Position numbers and translations under genes: made by a program. This document shows, one piece after another, positions 1-11,322 of a stretch of 64,000 nucleotides of DNA. Where the stretch lies: contig NC_085869.1 of the NCBI RefSeq assembly GCF_034702125.1, positions 17,063,044-17,127,043 of the forward strand, in the 5' to 3' direction. Position 1 is the stretch's first letter, and the number at the start of each line of letters is the position of its first letter. Below the pieces are notes generated by a model, which was not told where the DNA came from, did not search any database, and saw only the letters and a list, made by a program, of their open reading frames with translations. The stretch comes from Engraulis encrasicolus. Its lineage: Eukaryota > Chordata > Actinopteri > Clupeiformes > Engraulidae.

Positions 1-4
1 TTAA

Positions 5-581
5 AGGATAACTTCTGCATATTTCAATATGCTCTTGTATTGCTCATGCTACCCTTGACTTATCAATACCCGGTGATGCTGCATTTTTTGACTCAGCCCT
101 TTCCGAGATCTGAGCTATTTTAATGGGGGCAGACTTTGTTTACATTAAAAATGTTCTTAAAAGACGCGGCTTTATACATTTGTTGTTACCAGTATGGTAA
201 TGACCAAGTCGTGGTGCATTACTAAAGGGCCTGTGTTGTGTCATAGTATTGTAGTGCTATGGTAGGTACATTTCAATGACTATTACAGCGTGCCACTGGA
301 GGTACGGCGCGCATTAAGGGGCTACCATAGGCCTACTCCAAATATTTTCCCAAAAGGTATAGCTGTTTGCTTGTTTTCTGATGATGCTGCATAACCTTTT
401 GGATGTTATTGGGAATAAATCAAGATGTTTTTTTGAAATGTAAACAAATGCCCAACCCCAATTACAATGAACAAGATCTCAGAAAAGGCTGAAGAAAAAC
501 AAACAAAAAATCTCAGATACTGACAAGTCCAGGGTAGTGTGAGCATTACAACTGTATATCGAAATTGGCAGAAGTTATCCT
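5..581. mobile_element. Palindromic TTAA-flanked DNA element (piggyBac-like MITE)
   Basis: The first and last 18 bases of 1-585 are exact reverse complements (TTAAAGGATAACTTCTGC at 1-18, its complement at 568-585). The similarity continues imperfectly through arms of about 145 bp (1-146 against 437-585). TTAA stands at both edges (1-4 and 582-585), which is the target duplication used by piggyBac-type elements. There is no coding sequence. The middle (157-320) is a separate dispersed repeat. Sequence before base 1 is not visible, so the left edge cannot be tested further. Confidence 0.6.
157..320. repeat. Dispersed repeat X, copy 1
   Basis: This stretch matches 18805-18970 closely. Both run from an ACGCG-containing start through TTGTTGTTACCAG, a GTGCATTACTAAAG block and ACAGCGTGCC to GCATTAAG. 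It lies inside the palindromic element 5-581, so it was either part of that element or inserted into it. No reading frame is shared between the two copies. The family is unnamed here. Confidence 0.55.
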
Positions 582-587
582 TTAATG

Positions 588-920
588 CAGTGGTTCTTAA
601 CCTTTTTTTCTTCATGCACCCCCTTACCTGTTCAGAAGACTAGCCGCGCACCCCCAATCCAACGTGTATAACGTGTATACGCACTAAAAAAAGGATTTTA
701 GTGATGAATTACAATGATTTTTGCATGAGATATTAATGAAAACCTTAATCATTTTAAATGGGGACCAAAACGTGTTTTAATTTGGCTTAGATTTGGCCTA
801 ATTATAATGTTTCCAAGCAGAATTTTGGTCACAACCTCAACACAAACAACATTCCGCGCACCCCCTATAATGTCTGGCGCACCCCCAGGGGGTGCCCGCA
901 CCCCAGGTTAAGAACCACTG
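588..920. mobile_element. hAT-type MITE with perfect 8-bp TSD
   Basis: Terminal inverted repeats CAGTGGTTCTTAACCT (588-603) and AGGTTAAGAACCACTG (905-920) are exact complements. The flanks CTTTAATG at 580-587 and 921-928 are an identical 8-bp target duplication, diagnostic of hAT-superfamily transposition. The 333-bp body has no coding potential and is rich in CACCCCC near both ends. It landed on the right edge of the palindromic element 5-581. Confidence 0.9.
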
Positions 921-1084
921 CTTTAATGCTCTTGTAGTTGAGCTGCCCTAATCTCAAGCCAGAGTCTATGGCATGATGTTTATGTGTGTGTATTCTACTT
1001 AACATAAAAAGAAAATGCAAAGGCAATGTAAAGTAATGTAATGGTCCTACTCTCTAGGTATTGAATAAACACTGCTAAACTTAC

Positions 1085-1178
1085 TGATTACCCAACTGCA
1101 CTACATTGGGAGCCGCGGTCTGTGGCCCGGCATGGCTTTCCAGGATGTTCTGCTGTTCTTGCTGCCTCATGAGCTGAT
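1085..1178 (-). CDS. Candidate internal exon, Gln-rich peptide (unidentified host gene)
   Basis: On the minus strand a 94-base block is preceded by an acceptor-like CTACAG and followed by a consensus donor GTAAGT. One frame is open through all 30 codons and reads QLMRQQEQQNILESHAGPQT followed by AAPNVVQLGN. Glutamine-rich stretches of this sort occur in transcription regulators, but I do not recognise the protein. A second frame is open for most of the block. No neighbouring exon was found, so this could be a chance open stretch. It is the only splice-framed block here that does not belong to a repeat. Confidence 0.3.
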
Positions 1179-2721
1179 CTGTAGTCAGAGCGTAGCGTAG
1201 ATACAAGGTGCCTTTCCCCCTCCATCTCTCTCCCTCCCTCTCTCTCTCTCCCCCTGCCTCATCGTGGACATCCCTGCCATGGGCAAATCACCTCCGTCCG
1301 AAAGCACATTTACCAACTTCTCTGTGCCGCGCTGATAGGGAAGCCTCTTTTTGCAAAGTCAATTAAGATATCTATCTTGTGGAACCCTTACTTTGATGGT
1401 GGTATGGTGGACTGACCTTTTTTCGTTGGGGTTTGGGTATAGGAGGAAAGTCATTTTTGGTAATAGACTGAGGGAGTCTTTCTTCTTGTGTTTGTTGGTT
1501 GCCTCAAAACCAACCAGTAAATTGAAACATCTTGCTACAACTTTCTGTGACACCTCAGTCCATGGCCCTGTGTTCTGTAACAATGTTCTCTGCACTGCTT
1601 CTGTTCAGGGCCGAGGGCTTTCTCCCTCTCTAATAACGTAATAAAGTCTAATTACCGTAGCCACAACATAGCGATGATATGAAAAAAACAGGACGTGAGG
1701 CAGCATTACAGCTGAATACAATAAGCAGGTAAGTATTTATGGCATACCGTAGGCTCTAGGGAGACATTCAAATGGCTGCATATCTCACATAGTCGAATGT
1801 AGTGAAGCAATGCATTTGTAAAACCGGAAAATGGAGAAGATGTTTTTAAGTACTATTTTTAATCATTTATTTTCAAATTAGCATTTACTAATTCCTAGTC
1901 TTTATAATGCAAATTTCCAAGGCTACAAAAAGGAGGGAAAGTTTAGTCTGGGTATGGGGAGGACTGTTCATGTACAGTATAAAATATTAGAGGATCTGAT
2001 ATTTTAATTTCTTGCCCAAGGATATCTTTGCCATTTATGCATGTGCGCCCAGAGGGAAATGGCTGACGGGCCTTAAAACAGAATTTCCCTGCAATGTTGA
2101 GTTCCCACAGAGGGGAGGTCGTCTTTTTTGCTTTGATGACTGTGGTTCTCCTCTAATTAATGGGGGGAGATTATGGGTATAGTTTTTGTCCATTTGAATT
2201 CTTTTGAAGGCTCATTAGAGTGCTCGGTAGCACGCTCCTCAGCTGGGATATGTAAGAGGGCGGGTCATTCACATCCAACGCCTTACTGTGTCTGACATGA
2301 TGAGAACATCTCCAACCAGCGCATCTGTCATTTGTTTTAAATATGCATGTTAAACGCCGTGTGAGAATGTGAACCAGAGCTGCGTGCAGATTTGTGCGTA
2401 CATACCTTCTCTCCATCTACCATCTACATGTACATGTACACATGGTACTCTATCTCTACTGTGTTCACATTATCGTAAACAGTATGACAGTCCGACTTAG
2501 AGTGTAGTAGTGCAACATGTTTTCTGGGATGCATTTTAGTGTAATGGTAACGTCACTGGGGTGACATCATCGCACATAGTTGGCCAACTTCCTGCCCTCA
2601 GGCATCAACAGAACAGCAGCATAATTCAAAAAACAAGAAGCGGCAATGTCCTCCATTAGGGCTTATCTTCCTGTGCGCCTCACAGAATGGACAGCAGCAG
2701 CGAGAATCATGACATCCTGGA
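1179..2721. other. Unassigned non-repetitive DNA
   Basis: There is a short CT-rich tract near 1211-1256 and otherwise nothing recognisable. Open frames here (for example 1351-1641 plus, 2171-2416 minus) lack splice context and family resemblance. Confidence 0.5.
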
Positions 2722-2890
2722 CAGCGGTGCCGACAGAGGTGGGGGGACAAAAGGGTTAATTGTCCTGAGCCCAAGTGAGAAACGGGGCCCAGAATTGGGT
2801 CCTCATTACATTATATGTATTTGGTGGCGGGAGGGGGGGGTCTTTGAGATTACTTTGTCCCGGGCCCAGCAAAAGCTGTCAGTGGACCTG
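2722..2890 (+). mobile_element. hAT-type MITE, family C
   Basis: The element is flanked by a perfect 8-bp duplication ATCCTGGA (2714-2721 and 2891-2898). The body carries the family C signature: CCGACA near the start, GGGGCCCAGAATTGGG, an internal ATTACATTATATGTATT, then TTTGTCCCGGGCCCAG and GCTGTCAGTGG near the end. Related copies lie at 10470, 13532, 18019, 28704 and 30061. It is about 170 bp long and non-coding. Confidence 0.85.
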
Positions 2891-4070
2891 ATCCTGGATG
2901 TGTTTGATGTAGGGAAGATGACAATGAGCTGAGTGCTGTGGACCCTGTGGCATTGTCACCAGTATTTACATAGTATTTACTTGCATTTAGCTGTCACTAA
3001 TACTAATATTTGTCTAAACAAATTTGAAAAGAGAATGTTTGGTGCAAAGCAGACCAGAGAAGAATACGCTGAGTTTCGGATTTCAGTGGCATTGTGTGGG
3101 GTGAAAGACACTATAATCATGCAGGTGTCTATAAAATCAAATCTCCCTGGAGGCTAGCCGTCAGTCACCCTCCTCAGCTTGCCAGGATATATACAAGACT
3201 CTTCTTTTGCTTGAGAGCGCCTCCCTCCTGATTATGCCTGTGATGTGCATCTTTCATCACCCCATCAGCTTCACAACTCTGTGTGCTTAGATGGTCTAAC
3301 AACCAATTACTGTGTGTGTCTACTTACCATACAAGCAGGGAGTGTTGGCAATCTCGATGAGGAGTCGTAGACATGTGATGCCTTGAGAACAAGTGTAAGC
3401 AGCATCGCAATGTATTTTTAGCCTCTGTTCTACTCACTATTTGGCACTCTTTTTCCAGTGGGATGTTTTTGCAGATCAATCAAATGTCAGCCTCGCCTAC
3501 TTATATATTTGTTGCAGTAGGAAAGAGATGTGTGAAAACAAGAAGTGGGCATCATCAGAGATATTATAAGACATATTATATCACACCTTAGAATAAGTTT
3601 GAAATGCGCCTGTTGTGCATTGTATACGTACAATATTTCAGGGAGACCAAAACCCTCAATATTTTCCAAATTGCCACTAGACATAGAATTTCAGGTCGAT
3701 AAATAAGTAGACGCAAAATAATGTCAGTAAAATAGAGCCGGTTTGACAAAAGGGAGTTACGCCACCGACCGATCCAGTTTTGCCACCACCCTCCCTCAGT
3801 TTTGCTTTTGGGGGTTTTGATGTGGAGTGATCAGTCTCCCGCTGCCAAACCAGAGAGCCAAACACGGAAGGAGAGGAGAGCGGGGTTAGAAAGGACACAC
3901 ACATCAGGCAGAGAGAAATGCATGAGTGGGAAAGATACAGTAATACAAGGGGACGTCTGGGGGAGAGAGGGGGCGACAGTGATAGATTATGTGTCCTATC
4001 TTTTAAATGATAAGCTAGCCAGGACCAGGCCAAGGGGGACACATAACCTTTTATCATTGGTGTTGGAACA
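2891..4070. other. Unassigned DNA upstream of the RecQ-like copy
   Basis: I see no repeat family or gene in this stretch. Two overlapping open frames (3677-4186 minus, 3802-4236 plus) are low-complexity and shadow one another, so I do not call them. Confidence 0.4.
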
Positions 4071-4096
4071 TAGCCTGGGAGTACCCATGCTGCCTT
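4071..4096 (+). repeat. Terminal-type inverted motif, left copy
   Basis: This 26-base motif begins TAGCCTGGGAGTACCCATGC and ends TGCCTT. It matches the complement of 7448-7473 at 22 of 26 positions. It also matches the complement of 8557-8580 over the same core, with GCGC added to the shared block. It further matches 51770-51795, the left end of a 92-bp MITE, at 22 of 26. It lies 159 bp upstream of the helicase ATG, so it is either the element's terminal repeat or a promoter segment shared with the opposing gene. Confidence 0.7.
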
Positions 4097-4159
4097 GCGC
4101 ATTCTTTTCGAATTGCTGGACAGCCTGGGGACCCAGGCAGAAATCTTTACATCGAAACG

Positions 4160-4254
4160 GGGGCCAATCACAGAGCGAGGAGGCACGAAAGACGATGACG
4201 CGTACTACTCGACAAACGGAAGTTAGTTGCCAGTAGTTTTTTCGCGAGTCCATC
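4160..4254 (+). promoter_or_regulatory. Putative promoter of the RecQ-like gene
   Basis: A CCAATCA box lies at 4164-4170 and a CRE/ATF-like CGATGACGCGT at 4193-4203, about 50 bp before the ATG. The opposing gene has the almost identical CGATGACGTGT (8551-8541, minus strand) upstream of its own ATG. The match suggests shared regulation or common ancestry of the two 5' ends. No TATA box is obvious. Confidence 0.4.
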
Positions 4255-7146
4255 ATGGCGGCAGCCGAAGCGAAGCAATCTTTCGGAGAAGCTCTGGACA
4301 GTGTTTTGAATAGTTTGGAACGTAATTTCGCTTTGAAAAACGAACAGCGCTTAGCGTTAGAGTCGTTTGTCAGCGGAAAGGAAGATGTGTTAGCCTTACT
4401 ACCGACTGGATTTGGTAAAAGTCTGATTTACCAACTCGCTCCGTTGGTTACTAAGGTAATGGGGGTTAGCGAGACCCCGGTCGTTGCTGTGGTTTCGCCA
4501 TTAATAGCATTGGTGTAGGACCAAATAAAGGACGCAGTCGACCTTGGAATATCTGCAACACAGCTGGGTCAAGACGATGAAACGGCGATTGAGAGATGAT
4601 GCCGTATAAGATTCTGTTTGGCAGTCCCGAGGCCTGGCTGAGCGCGAAGTGGGAGGACATGCTAGCCACCGATGTATACAAGACCAACCTGATCGGCGTA
4701 TACTAGTTGTCGATGAAGTCCATCTTACTTATATAAATGGTAAGTGTTATTTCTTTATATCATTGTCCTTATGTCTGTACCTACTGTGGTTGTCACAATA
4801 TCACATTATGGGTTCATTTTCGATATCAATTTAATGTTACAGTGAGTAAAGGCTTAAGTAGCACAGCTTTAGTCGTTTGGGTAGGGTGCGCAAATCCAAA
4901 AATTCCTTGCAGTTGAAGAAGCTAGGGCTGCACGGGATTCAGACGTATAGCCCCATGGGCTCCCCCTGATTATATTTCACGTGTTCTTATCATATGCATG
5001 CACTCCCCCCTGATTATATTTCACGTATTCTTATCAAAACATGCCCAGGATCTTCATCGGGGATATAACTTAGGTGAGAGACAGAGAGAGAGCTTCCATG
5101 CTTAACCTAACTACCCCCTAACTAGGCCCTAAGTGTAATGTAATGTTTTGCCTTTTGTATGAATAGGCACAGGTCAAGACACCAGTCTGTCTAACTGACT
5201 GACACCTTTTGGTGCCCTGCCTGGACGGGTGTAAAATAAGGTCATCTGATAAGTTATAGGCCACAGCTCCTTCCTGTTACCCATATGCCTGATTAAGATC
5301 CAGGGTGATTGAAATATTGCGTGTTTTAATTAATACAGTTTATTTTTTGGAGCATATCCAGCAGTGTGCAGACTTGAGTAGCACAGCTCTCGGTTGTGTG
5401 CACAAGTATCATCAGCCTACCTGAGAAAAATATGTTTTTGCTACATTTGTTAAGCAGGCCTAACTTCAGAAGGGCAATCATTTTCCACTGCAAATGACTA
5501 ACATCTCTACACTTTACTTGTGGTTTTCTTTTCTCAAACAGGAGGAAGGCTGAGAAAGGACGGAAGGCTTTTAGGGAAAGCTTTGCGAGGTTGGGGAACT
5601 GAGAGCCATCGTGAAACCAGGTGGGTAATATTAACACCTTTTTTCAGATCATTCTAACCTTACCTACCGAAGACATTTTATTTCACTGAAAACTTTAACT
5701 CACTCAACTCATTAATCTTTTGAAGAGCAGTTTTCTAATCATGGTATTGCTACTGTGATATCACACCTCTCACCCCATTGATTATGCAGTGTTCTAAACT
5801 TTCTGACATTTTGACATTACAAAAATTACATGCAATAATCAAGTAACGCTTTGATGCTTTGGCATTGCTCTTTTCATAGTACAGTTAAAATATCATGCAA
5901 TGTATTCAGTGTATGAAAAAGTAGGCCTAAGCGGAGTGTTCTGACGTAGTGTCCTGGCAGAGTGTATATCACAGGCCAATGCACACCTCGAGAAAAGAAA
6001 GTTCTGTTGCTGGTGCCTGTTGATCTGTCCACCAAGTCAGGGGACAGGAGCGGTGTCCCCAAGTGTACAGGCAGAGTAGGCAGGGGAGTGGAGGTGGTTG
6101 GGGGGGTGGTGCAGGTGCAGGTAACCCACGACAACAACTGGGGGGATGGGCTGACAGGTAAGAAGTAGTGTAGACACCAGAGAATAGGACTGTTGACAAC
6201 CCATAAGCTCTGAAGCCACAATTCTGAACAGCTATGACTGTAATGCAAATGATTTCCATGTTGTGATGTTGTTCTTGTATTCTCTTATTTTGTAGAAACA
6301 CCGGTACTGGCATTGACTGTGTCTGCGGAATTGCACTCAAGAGAAATTGTCAGGAGACCGCTCCAACTCCAAAACCCAGTTGACATCATTGCCAGCCCCA
6401 ATCGACCCAACATCAGACTCTCCATAAGACGACTTTCGAGTGAGTCACTGGACTGTTTCGACTGGCTCGTGAAGGACTTGACAGAGAAAGGAGTGGAGAT
6501 GTCACCAGTCAATATATACTGCCGGACAATAAACACGAGGGAGAAAACGATGCTTAAAGAAAGTCTAAATGGCTGCTTTAGGAAAGCCCTGTATGTACAT
6601 TTTGAGCCTCACGTGTCCAGTGTGGAGCCTGGCCATTCCTGCTGCACCTATTGCCATTCATTATGCAAGTGTAACTCTGACTGTTGCTCTGTGCCAAAAC
6701 CCAACTTTGAAATACCCAAACAAATCCTGTCACCTGTCAAATGCAGAAATGTCACATTGGAAGAGCAGGGACTGGTCAGACAGCTTTTGGAGGAGTATAG
6801 GGATAGCCTGATTGCACTAGGTGAACACCTTTACACAAATGCCTCATTCTGCACTGGTTTCAGCAATGTACTAATTTACTCAGTTTTGGAAAGTCTTTGT
6901 GATATGACATGACTTGTCATGCAGAATCTCCCTGTATTTGACATAAAATATGGCCAGGACATCCTACGCATTGTTCACAAAGTATTTAAAGATTTTGATG
7001 TGTGTGAATTCCCTGACATTCCTGAAAAACCATACCTGTCACCAGACATGGACTTTCCAGTGTATTTTGATGTTGAGGATGAGGATGCTGAAACCTCTCT
7101 AAGCAGCATTGAGTCAGGCTTATCCATGCTTCCATTATCAGATTAA
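4255..7146 (+). pseudogene. RecQ-like DNA helicase, decayed copy (3 exons)
   Basis: RecQ helicases unwind DNA using ATP in the nucleus. Exon 1 (4255-4739, donor GTAAGT) has the Q motif region LKNEQRLAL, Walker A in PTGFGKS, motif Ia VVSPLIAL and, after breaks, FGSPEAW and the Walker B VVDEVH. Exon 2 (5542-5620, AG/GT borders) reads KAFRESFARLG and then, one frame over, ELRAIVKP. Exon 3 (6296-7146) starts at TPVLALT (motif III region) and has helicase domain 2 start, SPVNIYCRTI and a cysteine cluster (CCTYCHSLCKC). Lesions: TAG at 4516, frameshifts near 4590, 4700 and 5597, and TGA at 6910. The region between ESLNG and CFRKALY is too short for motifs V and VI, so these appear deleted. It cannot make an active helicase. 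Similar RecQ-like copies are multi-copy in fish, in my recollection. Confidence 0.85.
4962..5036. repeat. 31-bp tandem duplication, intron 1
   Basis: Blocks 4962-4992 and 5006-5036 differ at one base and repeat with a 44-base period. Both begin CCCCCTGATTATATTTCACG. They sit in the first intron of the helicase pseudogene. Confidence 0.8.
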
Positions 7147-7211
7147 GTACAGAGCCACTGTAAATAATTGTAAATAACTGCACACTTGTATATATAGTAA
7201 ATATCATTCTG

Positions 7212-7217
7212 AATAAA
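7212..7217 (+). terminator. Polyadenylation signal AATAAA of the RecQ-like gene
   Basis: AATAAA lies 66 bases after the helicase stop codon, in an AT-rich 3' region. It is the expected signal for cleavage and polyadenylation and supports the inferred gene end at 7146. Confidence 0.6.
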
Positions 7218-7447
7218 TACTTTTTACATTTTTAAACTACATGTTGTAATGTGTTCCCTGAAAACTAATGAAGAGACAGCTTGGTAAAGGAAATGATTTT
7301 AATGAAGGACAATGACTTAGAATAACAAACAAGAATAACAAACTATTTCAAAGCAAGAAAATAGGAAAGTAATTAAGAAAAACTTATTTTAATAATTTTG
7401 GCATTCACCTTTTTGAAGACGCCGTACCAACATTGACGGTCGCCTGT

Positions 7448-7473
7448 AAGGCAGCATGGGTGTTACCTGGCTA
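7448..7473 (-). repeat. Terminal-type inverted motif, middle copy
   Basis: Read on the minus strand this is TAGCCAGGTAACACCCATGC plus TGCCTT, matching 4071-4096 at 22 of 26 bases. On the plus strand its outer part, GGTGTTACCTGGCTAGACAA, resembles the right end of the MITE at 51769 (GGTGTTAACCAGACAA). It could therefore close an element that starts at 4071 and encloses the whole helicase copy. I see no convincing target duplication. Confidence 0.6.
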
Positions 7474-7492
7474 GACAAACAGTACAAATAAC

Positions 7493-8466
7493 TCAAAGGA
7501 CACTGCACAATTCATTCAGTTTGCTGCTCATCCACGTCCAGAGTGCCTTGTGATCGAGCTTTGCCAACAAGTCATTTCGGAAGCCAGGGAATGCAGTAGA
7601 TGTGCGACCTGGTTTCTGTTTAAAAAGTTCTGCCTCTTGCAGTGTGTCCACCAAGGTGAGGATGTCTTGTCATGTCCACATGGTGAGCTCCACTTGGTCT
7701 TGTTATGCCCAGCTCCTTGTCAGTGCCTGCCATCATCTGTTTTAAGAAATAAGTGGATACCAAGGCTTAGGCTATTAAAAACAGAATATGTTCAGATAAT
7801 CTAGGCCCATTATTACAGTACACATTATGGTAAATTAACACAGTAAGGGGGAGGGTTGGAGTGAGGGTCGTGTCAGTGAGTGTAGGGGGGCTGTGAAATG
7901 CTCTCCCCTCTATCGATTGACTGGGACAACTACCAAACCGTGCTCATTTTCTGGACTTTTTAAATGACTAGTTAATGGCAGATCAGTAAGAAAACCTAAA
8001 CAAGAACTGTTACGTTGTCTATGAAGAGATTATAATGTAATAGTGAGCGAGCATTGAATTTAAGGAGCTGGAGCTACCAGTTGTAGCGATTGAACAGAGT
8101 AAACTGGATACCTGAGTTGGCACTTGGAGTCGGTGGGTTTGGCAATGTCTTTTTCAAATCCCTCGGTGTCGTCGATGGCGTTGGCCCGCGTGGCCTTTTG
8201 GAGACGTTGCTGTCTTTGAATTCTTCCTCCCATTGCCTGAATATTAGGTGAATCCTTTCCGAGCCTGTTTATTATGACTGAGGCGCAACGCGAACAACAT
8301 CTCCTTGACTGTCCCGATACGGAGGATACAATCAAGCGTAGGAACGCCAGCCTGTTCGAAATAGTTGTTTCTTTTTTCACTGCGAACATGTCAGTTGAAT
8401 GTCCATATGTAGATGGTGGTCCTTCTCATTTGTCTTGCACAAACGGCAAAAATCGTCTGGCGTCAT
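7493..8466 (-). pseudogene. Zinc-finger (ZAD-like) protein, decayed, convergent to the helicase
   Basis: Exon 1 (8466-8112, donor GTATCC) starts MTPDDFCRLCKTNEK. After one frameshift it continues with SRRCCSRCASVIINRLGKD and a basic tail. The CxxC near the N-terminus and the second CxxC about 50 residues on fit a four-cysteine zinc-binding fold like the arthropod ZAD domain, and many fish proteins of unknown role start this way. A downstream open stretch (7669-7493) reads DILTLVDTLQEAELFKQKPG and then KLDHKALWTWMSSKLNEL, which looks protein-like but may be a separate remnant. Function is unknown; DNA or protein binding is inferred from the finger only. It is broken by the frameshift. Confidence 0.5.
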
Positions 8467-8540
8467 TGTTGATTTCTAGACTGTTTTAGCTTCTTCAATT
8501 TCTGTGGCTTCTTGCAGATAATTTCCTCGTCGCGATATAC

Positions 8541-8580
8541 ACACGTCATCGCGCGCAAGGCAGCATGGCTTCTCTCTGGC
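8541..8580 (-). promoter_or_regulatory. Shared terminal motif and promoter of the zinc-finger gene
   Basis: The complement of 8557-8580 repeats the terminal motif core (GCC..G.GAG..CCATGCTGCC), with the 16-base block CCATGCTGCCTTGCGC identical to 4085-4100. Just inside it lies CGATGACGTGT, the counterpart of CGATGACGCGT at 4193. The ATG is 75 bases further in (8466). The helicase and zinc-finger genes therefore have mirror-image 5' ends. Confidence 0.65.
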
Positions 8581-9339
<759 letters not shown>

Positions 9340-9359
9340 TACTATGTGTTGATGATGAG

Positions 9360-10469
9360 ATAGATGCCCTCAGAAGCCTCATAGTCCGGCTCGAGCAGCC
9401 TGAGGAAACAGTGGCTGACATTCATAAGGCGTCCGGGGCCACATGAATCATTCATAATCACCTCAATGTCACCTCCATGACACAACTAAACAAACAGAGA
9501 CCGCATCACATCACAAACGCGGGGAATAGAATAAACACCCACTGATTTCTCTTCTCCTTTCACATCTAATATATGCATGTGAATGGGATGTTAATTAATC
9601 TCATTATTCCTTCTGATCGCTAGCCCTGTTGGAGTGCTGCAGGCGCAGCTTATAAGTGGGAAACATGCTCACCCTGGTCCCTCTGGCTGCACGCCCACCC
9701 CACCCACCCCCCACCCCCCCCCTCTCCCTCTCTCTCTCCCCCACACACACCAGCTTCATTAAGATTAACTAGGGATTCACTCATTGTGAATGCATTGCGG
9801 CCAGTGCTGATGTAGAGAGGTGGTGAGTGAGCGTGAGCGGCAACATGTGAATTGCAATGCTCTGCTCTCCGGCTATGCGGACTTAGCTGAGCCGCCTGCC
9901 CCGGCTGCCACTGGTGCTTGGGAACACATGCACGTCACGTCAGAGCAGAGCACTGCTGCTGCGGCACGCCAGCGTTTGTTATTCCACCCCACATTTTGTC
10001 AATTCTCTTAGCAGCTGTCTCCTAGTTCACTGAGACGCAAGTCAAATGGAAGGATTGCAGAAAACTAAGCACCCACACTATTTATAAAACACTGGATCTG
10101 CAGTTTTTCTTTTTTTTTCCCCCCCACCACCTTAAAATATTGCTGCTGTATTCTGGGATGGGGGATGCTGGCAGGGCAGCTCAAATATGCATTAAATATA
10201 AAGAATCGTTCCATGCACCACACACACAAAAAAATGTCTGATTGTGCTTTGATGCGGTGAACTGCCAATTCATCATTTTGGACAATTTGCCAGACATTTC
10301 AAAATAAATGCAAAGATAATTGGCTATGTGATTTCCATTTGTCTCTAATGCATGGTAATTTGTTTAGCATATGAATTGTGTATGATCTAAAGGCAATTAC
10401 AATGGTATTGATCAAGTAGAAGATGCTGTGTGACCTACCAGAACCAAACCCCTTTCTTTTACACATATT
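9360..10469. other. Unassigned DNA
   Basis: Contains a C/T-rich tract (9690-9750) and short A and T runs. No gene or identifiable element was seen. Confidence 0.45.
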
Positions 10470-10618
10470 CAGGGCCCCTGACAGCTTTTGCTGGACAAAG
10501 TAATCTGAAAGGGCCCCTAATCCAATACATACAATGTAATTGGGACCCAATTCTGGGCCCCCTATATCCCTGGGCCCGGGACAACATACCTGTTTGTCCC
10601 ACCCTGTCGGCGAGGCTG
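10470..10618 (-). mobile_element. hAT-type MITE, family C
   Basis: Reverse-oriented copy beginning CAGGGCCCCTGACAGC and ending in GTCGGCGAGGCTG. The flanks CACATATT (10462-10469) and CACATAGT (10619-10626) match at 7 of 8. It holds the family's GACCCAATTCTGGGCCCC core and is non-coding. Confidence 0.85.
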
Positions 10619-11289
10619 CACATAGTATTAGAGAGGTATAAGCATAATGGGTCATAATTACATTACCATTAATGATGAAGGGTCAAAACACAAGCACTGA
10701 ATGAGACTTACACCTTTTGCATAGGCTTCCCAATCTAATCAAGTAAGAGGTTACTACAATTTGACATCTTGACAGTGAGTGTATAGTACTATACAAGTAT
10801 GTACATTTACATCTTTGAAACAGATGGCCATACCCAAATAGATAGTTTTATGGAATGTGGAAAAAAAAAAAAAGCCTACAGTAAACCAGTGAGAGACTAG
10901 ACTGTCAGTCCCCTAAAACGCAATTGAATTTGAAGTAGGCCAAGCAGCAAGCAGGAAAATGGCACTCCAAAAAATCCTCAAAAGTCTAAAGGCACAGAGT
11001 GACAAATGATTGGGGTATCTGTAGTGCGCACATCTGGCTTATCTGCTGGTGAGTGTTTGCAGCCTTTAAACGCTTTTTTTTTTTTTTCTTCAACTATCGT
11101 GGCTCAATATGGCTGAGCTAAGGAAGAGGGACTCTGTTCCTTTCTCCAAGGATCTGTAAGTGAGGCCTGACTTTCGGCGGCGCACCCTGGCAGCACTGTA
11201 ATTGGCCTCCGCTGTTTCACCATGTGGTCCAATTAAGTCCTTCGACCTCCCCCCTCAGTGGCACTGTCTGCTGGGGAGTGGGGAGCAAC

Positions 11290-11322
11290 AGCACACACAC
11301 AGCACACACACAGCACACACAC
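11290..11322 (+). repeat. 11-bp minisatellite (AGCACACACAC)x3
   Basis: Three exact tandem copies of AGCACACACAC are followed by a partial one. It looks like a CA microsatellite punctuated at a fixed interval. Confidence 0.85.

Noticed and set aside
1351..1641. 96-codon frame, plus strand
   Set aside because: A mirror frame exists on the other strand, there is no splice context, and the composition is random-like.
4071..7478. Target duplication for the helicase element
   Set aside because: Left and right flanks do not match for any boundary I tried, so insertion by transposition is not proven.
7550..7804. 84-codon frame on the plus strand
   Set aside because: It opposes the better protein-like frame 7669-7493 on the minus strand and lacks any motif.
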